This document shows, piece after piece, positions 58,477 through 64,000 of a DNA stretch of 64,000 nt. Numbering within the stretch: the stretch's first letter is position 1; every line of letters begins with the position of its first letter. This stretch comes from Whalleya microplaca (taxonomy: Eukaryota > Ascomycota > Sordariomycetes > Xylariales > Xylariaceae). The stretch covers positions 434,001-498,000 of the forward strand of contig MU385742.1 of assembly GCA_022497155.1 (NCBI GenBank), in the 5' to 3' direction. A program made the translations under genes and the position numbers. Under the pieces are notes generated by a model that worked only from the letters and a program-made list of their open reading frames with translations, made no database searches and was not told where the DNA came from.

Positions 58477-59148
58477 CGGGACGGTTATAATGACTGTGTA
58501 AGCTGTTAAAGTGACAGTGTTCTAACTTATTTCGGTTAGGTAGGTTAGGTACGTACCCCGCAGTACATTTTATTAAGAAACGGATGTACCTTCCTTACCT
58601 TTCAGAACCGCTTAGGATACTTTTAACAACAATTAACAGCCACACTTAAATAACTCTAATTTCTTTAAAACTGCAATAAAAACTAAGCGCGTTCGTTTCT
58701 TTATCTAACCTTATTTAATCTAATACCTAACGGAAAAGCAATTTTTTTGGATGCAAACTGAATTTTTCAGAGGCAACGTAATTTAACGCCTCCCTCCTGA
58801 CCTCCTTGTTACCCCTAAACCCCCTGGCTTCCTTAGGTCTGCCGGCGCCGGCGCCGGCGGAGGTGGTTAAAGGTCAGGTTTACCGAGGCAATCGATTAAA
58901 TTGATATCATCCTTTTTAAAGGGGTTACAATCGGCGTACTTAGCTATTGTGATGACTTCAAAATAACGGGTGTGGTAGTGGTGGTGGTGGTTAAAAAAGT
59001 TTACAGGTTTGGGTAGGGTAAGTTTGTTAGAAAAGGTACATCCGTTTCTTAGTGGGATGTACTGTAATTTACGTACCTGATTTATTTAACTATATTGGGT
59101 TAGAACACAGTCACTTTAACGGCTTACACAGTCATTATAACCGTCCCG
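58477..59148. mobile_element. 672-bp non-coding element with long TIRs and an 8-bp target duplication
   Basis: The left arm begins CGGGACGGTTATAATGACTG and the right arm is its reverse complement; homology continues, with gaps and substitutions, for over 100 bp up to GAAACGGATGTACC. The flanks carry perfect AGTCTTCA copies at 58469-58476 and 59149-59156. Eight-bp duplications are typical of hAT-type transposition. The interior has no open frame and includes a GCCGGCGCCGGC run and AT-rich stretches. The right end is 136 bp from the stop codon of the MFS transporter. Confidence 0.88.
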
Positions 59149-59283
59149 AGTCTTCAAGGCAGAATTCCCAAGTGCACCATCCCCGTAAGCATTAACAAAC
59201 AACACGGCCTTGCTAAGCTATAGCAGACTTATGTATACTTCGTCTGACCCTTCTTACTCAGTTAGTCATGTCCCGCTATAAGT

Positions 59284-61258
59284 TTAAGTATCGTTAAGTG
59301 CCTTGATCTGTTCCAAGCCAGCCTCTTTATCCTTTATCGTATGACTTTCTGGCATTGTTGCATTTGAAGCAAGTAGATCACTGACTATCTCCTTCCCTAC
59401 AACAGATTTCCAGACTCGTCTGTGGCTTGTCTGCATGAAAAGGTGATCCATGTCCTCCAATGTCAGACCTAAGATAGTTAGCACCTGTCTATAATAGTAG
59501 CACTTGGAATTTCCTAATATCACCTTTAGTTTCAGGAACGAAGAAGAACGCCCAAAAGCCCATGACCACCATCAATGCTCCGAAAAACATATATGTACCA
59601 TAACCCAGAGATGTAATCATGTATGGCGTAGTCCGCGAGATAAGAAAGCTCCAGAACCATTGGTCGGCCGTGGTGATAGCCACACATAGCATGCGGATAT
59701 CCAATGGGAAGATTTCCGAGCAATACACCCAGGTAATGCCCTGCCATGTGGCACAGTATATTAGTCCGTAGAGGTATACGCATACCATTGCAAAGTAGCC
59801 CCAGCCACTACGGGTCTCGACACCCACAGCTGCCGCAGCTGCTGGATCGTTTTTGAACACGTCTGATACACGTAAGTATCCCCCACGAGAACCCGCGAAG
59901 CCTGATGTTAAACTTGACTTACATCCACCGATGTACCACATTGGAATCGAGCCGATGAGAGCCCCCCAAATCAGCCCGTTGCGACGACCGACTTTCTCAA
60001 CGAGCCAGACGCTAAATATCACCATGCCAAGCGTCTTCGCCACACCATAGAAGCCGGTAGCAAAAAGTTTGGTAGACGTGCCCTGAATGCCGAGTGTCTC
60101 AAAAATCCGTGGTGAATCTAGCTCTGAGTCAGAAGGGTTTAAGCCTCGCCCTACATGAGCAATCGAGTCTCACAGTAAGTGATAATGTTGACCCCGGTTA
60201 GGTTTTGACACGCCATCAGGAGCATCCCGATGCCGATGCGATTGCGGGTACCTCTTTTGAATAACTTCCTGACCATCTCCTTTTTGCTCATTCGTATTGT
60301 ACTGCGCTCCTCTACTTGTTGACGAATCTCGCTGAGCTCCTCCCGCAAATACGTGTCCTCGTATGACAGGGCGCGGAGGTCGACAAGGACCTTCTGCGCC
60401 TCTTCCCAGCGATCCTGCCGGGCGAGCCATCTAGGAGATTCCGGACAGAGAAATATCATACCGAGGCAGAGAAAAATGCCCGGAATGAGCTGGACGCCGA
60501 GCGGTATAATCCACTGCGTGGAAGTCTCATCGGATATCGCCTGATCGACGGCGTAGTTGACCTGAATAAGTCAGACTCCCGCTCCCTAAGCTGTACTTGA
60601 CGCTTGAAAAGTCACCCAAAATCCTATCATGCCTGCGCCTTGCGAGGCTATCTCAAATATGCCTACAAGCCGTCCCCTGATGGAGGGGGGTGATGTTTCT
60701 GCGATATACACTGGTACGATCATTGTGCTATTCAGTAGTCAGGATTTAGTCGTTACTTGTCAATCATAGAAAATTATTATGATCTTAGTGCCTAACCTTG
60801 CACCGACTCCTAAGCCCGCTATGGCACGTCCAAAAACGATCATGGATATAAAGCCATGGGCAGTTGTCATAAGTAAACCCCCAATGAGAAAGACAATTGA
60901 CGCCGCGATGACAGCCCTTCTGCGACCAATCTTCTCAGCTAGCGGAAATGTGAGCAGCGAGCCAAAGAAGCAACCAGCTTGAAAGGTTGACACGATATTT
61001 CCCTGAAGAGTATCGCGATTTACATCAGCCGTGTTTGCAAGGCCAAAGTCACGCCGAAAGGAATCTAGTGCCATAGTGCCACCAATGACCGAAGTGTCGT
61101 ATCCCACTACTTTTCGTCAATATCTACATGAATAAAAGCATATCCAGGTAAAATCTCTTACTGACAACGGCACTCATGGAAGCGATTATGGCGATCGCAT
61201 GGATGCGCCGATTGCGAACCTCCATAGGGTCATTGGTCCCTTCGGCGTGAAGGCCCAT
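59284..61258 (-). CDS. MFS sugar porter (quinate/hexose transporter type)
   Basis: Minus-strand exons 61258-61162, 61106-60797, 60727-60616, 60561-60174, 60117-59923, 59862-59524 and 59468-59284 give 541 residues. The six introns are 54-69 nt and the phases close. Proton-coupled 12-helix sugar porters import hexoses, pentoses or quinate across the plasma membrane. Helix 1 has MGYDTSVIGGTMAL (about 33-46). The loop 2-3 motif AEKIGRRRA, VPVYIAETSPPSIRGRLVG, PESPRWL (213-219), QNLTGVNIITYYSP and the second-half VEKVGRRNG are all present, with PETKGLTLE near 476-484. The IFETLGIQGTSTKLFATG segment resembles quinate-permease-like members, but substrate is unproven. The gene is intact. A transposon footprint sits 136 bp beyond its stop. 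Confidence 0.92.
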
Positions 61259-64000
61259 TATGCTTGATAATAATCGCAATGGCCCCGGATTTCGTAGCCT
61301 TGGATGATGAAGGTGTGATAACACGAAGTAGAGTTTGATGCTATGAACAGGGCGCGGTCCTGCGGCATATTCTACACAAACGCACATATCTTTACTGACC
61401 GTCACATCAGATGCCTACCCCCTCTCTACCCCAGAAGATTGAACACTGTCTCGAATAGATTCTGTATCTACCAGTCTCCCGAAAAAGTCCACATATTTCT
61501 CTGTCTATATTTCGCGGGGAACTTATGCGGGGGTGGGTTCGTCTAGGATACGTTCTTATTAACCTAGTGACCACTGGATACATAAGAGTCAAATGCCGGC
61601 CGGGCAGCCGGGATGCTGCATGCTACCCACCTAAATTATAATGATAAGATAACCATACATGTATAATCGGTAGATTGGGCCCTAGATCAGTGGTTCTATG
61701 GTTGCAGTATAACATGAAAGTTTTGCTATTGATCATGGGCTAGATGTTCGATAACAAGGAATCAGTGAACGTACATACATACATACATACGTACATACAT
61801 ACATACAGCTTTTATGGTATCCATAGATTATAATGCAAGGACACAGCCACGCTCGGCGGGTTCCCTCTGCACGCCCCCATACACCTTGGCATTCACAACT
61901 TGCTGAACTGGATGCCTCAATCTTTTCAATTACAGAAAAATTCTATCAGGATCAACATGTTGCCACTTCGTAGAGATGCGGTAGAAAAAGCTAGATAGCC
62001 GCATGCTTCAGTATGGGGAATACATTCTTAATTTATGATATGTGATTTTCTTATGGTGTCTTACCTCAAGGAAACGACATAACGTTCATCAATTATGAAA
62101 AGGCGCATAGACTCTGGATCCGCAAACCCATGCTACCGGTGTTGTTGTGTATGGTACCTGCACGTGCCTGCAGTGTTAACGCAAGACGGGAATTTCTGGT
62201 TGAAAGTGGATTCCTACATATTCCATCCATCAAATGTACTATCAGGTAGGTAGGTAATGGCTTTGGATTTATTACCCAAATGTAAACTGTATATACGGAA
62301 TACTACTACCTAGGTGTTATCTTGTTAATAAATACCTAGTATATTAGCTTCCAGATGAGCCTATTCGGTTCCCTTCAGTCGACACTTCCCCCCAATGCCT
62401 GTTTGCTTGACTCGTCCACCATGTCAGAAAAGGGAGTGGTATAACCTCGATTTCCCTAGTGCACGTCCTCGTTGACTATAAAAGGTGGAGGACTCAATTT
62501 AGCTTCCCAATGCCCGCAAGTCAACAAAGCTTGGCTTACTTTGCAGTATGCCTAGATGACTTCATTGGCCAAGCATTACCTGCACTAGAAGCATCCCAGT
62601 CTGCCCAGTACACTACGTACAGCATACATATGCATAGATACCTACCTAGTCGCGATCGAGCCTTGGGGTACATAGTAGTTTATAGGTAGTTGATCCGTTA
62701 CATACCGTACTATGATCCTGACACTTGCATTAAACTTGCATGCGCATACGCAGTATCGAGCTACCCGGCATATCGTTCTAGGTGAGAGGTGAGCTAGGTA
62801 GCATAATACGTATGATTGGTTACAGAAACATGGGTTTGAAATTCTGGAACCTGTTGCGGGGAGTACCTACGTACATGCGTAGGTGCTAGGTTTCATTGGA
62901 ACTGGGTCTCTCCGGAATCAAGCTTGTTTAGACTGTACTACGTAGACATGTACATGTAACACGTACAGTGGATAGCTTCGAAGATGCGTATCGCCGATTA
63001 CTCTGATTGGCTCACAGTGCCTCTACACAGCCTCAATCTGATTGCCCCTTGGCAGGCTGGCAGGAGGGACGAACATCAGGATTTTCCATCTTTCATCACT
63101 ACGATTCTAGTGTGTCCAGCCACTGAGGATCTGCTAGCAGAGAGTAGTTGCTCTTTGCCAGTCACGTACCAAGTATTGGCTGATAGGTCCCCAGAGACAG
63201 CATGGCGTTACGATGGATTTCTCTGGAGCTGTCCGGCGAAGTCGCTAGGCGATGATGTGCAAGATGGGAGGTAAGCTGTGAGGTGGGCACAGCTTTTATT
63301 TCAAACTCTTCATCCAGCAATTAGGCAAAGCCCATAACAAAGCGGCCTCCGACAAATTCGCCGCCCTGACGAAGCGTGTGTTTCTGTGTACCTGTCACAT
63401 CGAATACGCCTGGCACACAGCCTCATTTTGCTCGTCACCATTTTCGCTTTAACAAGACACGTTGGACGGTGACGGGCTGAGCCCATGATGGAAACCTCAA
63501 CATTTTTCAGCACCTAAGGTTTCTAGTACTTTGTCATTTACACTTGACTGAATACAAGCGACAACACTATATGATACCAAGACAAGAGGCAAATATGGAC
63601 AAGAGTTTCAACGTATCCACCCTCTTACACGCGAAATATTGGCATTTTCTCATTCGGTCAAAAGCTACCTACATCTGAACTTCTCCTCTTTGCATAGCCC
63701 GACAGCTAAGGCGACCAAGAGAAATAGATGGTCTAGGCAAGCTCTCGGGATCCGTGGGAAGTTTGACTGCCACCTTCTCTGTCTCTGCCTTCGTCACAAA
63801 ATGGAAATTCGAATTGCGGAATAATAACGTCAGCCATTGCCCCCGCCTCTGGATACCTAAGGGGTAGCCCTCAACCTCTGAAGGCTGTGTGGCATTCCTA
63901 TATGACCCAACCTACTTGCAGAAATGCAATTCTGAAAAAAGAATTTTGACTAAGACATCAAGCCTTTACACATCCAAGGACACGCACCGTTACTTATCAT
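61259..64000. other. Promoter of the MFS gene and gene-free right flank
   Basis: Upstream region of the transporter and 2.7 kb without a supported gene. A tetranucleotide (TACA)n tract lies at 61771-61807. A 96-codon plus frame at 62984-63274 has an ATG but no motif or codon pattern that convinces me. Confidence 0.45.
61771..61807. repeat. (TACA)n microsatellite
   Basis: About nine TACA/TACG tetranucleotide units, about 510 bp upstream of the MFS transporter ATG. Confidence 0.9.

Noticed and set aside
1..64000. CRISPR arrays, rRNA genes or an intact transposase/reverse transcriptase
   Set aside because: No spaced identical repeats, rRNA sequence or transposon coding domain was seen on either strand.

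Overview
The window looks like nuclear DNA of a filamentous ascomycete (Pezizomycotina, probably Sordariomycetes and perhaps Hypocreales). The reasons are short GT-AG introns (mostly 46-160 nt), a Medusa-type developmental regulator, a Pth11-like receptor, a Clr5-ankyrin gene, an NRPS-like A-T-R reductase, and scattered transposon footprints with no intact transposon. The species cannot be fixed from sequence alone. Gene density is low: nine protein genes and two broken ones in 64 kb.

Left edge (1-2.5 kb): a divergent pair, the 5' part of a Pep7/Vac1-type endosomal FYVE protein (minus) and the siroheme synthase MET8 (plus), share a promoter full of simple repeats. From 2.5 to 17.1 kb there is a 14.7-kb stretch with no gene I can support, only a few protein-like fragments.

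Core block (17.1-31.6 kb): a medA/acon-3-like conidiation regulator (plus, four exons, possible uORFs in the leader), an EMW1/TTC27 tetratricopeptide protein (minus, one exon) and a Smy2/Syh1-type GYF-domain protein (minus, four exons). These are conserved housekeeping or developmental genes.

Accessory block (31.6-64 kb): a mosaic of degenerate repeats around a Pth11-like seven-helix receptor, an A-T-R carboxylate-reductase-type NRPS-like enzyme of 1072 residues, a Clr5-ankyrin gene broken by a solo LTR, a SulP-type sulfate permease with a STAS domain, an unknown charged protein frame carrying two in-frame TAG codons, and a seven-exon MFS sugar/quinate-type transporter. Mobile DNA includes two solo-LTR families (A: 38.4 and 46.5 kb; B: 45.1 and 57.6 kb), a 672-bp element with long terminal inverted repeats and an 8-bp target duplication (58.5-59.1 kb), a small inverted-repeat element (32.3 kb), and a tandem array whose units keep a hairpin while changing its stem sequence (33.2-33.7 kb).

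No single pathway links the genes. The NRPS-like enzyme has no adjacent tailoring enzyme, so I do not call a biosynthetic cluster. The best-supported novelties are the LTR-disrupted Clr5-ankyrin gene, the hairpin array and the frame with two amber codons.
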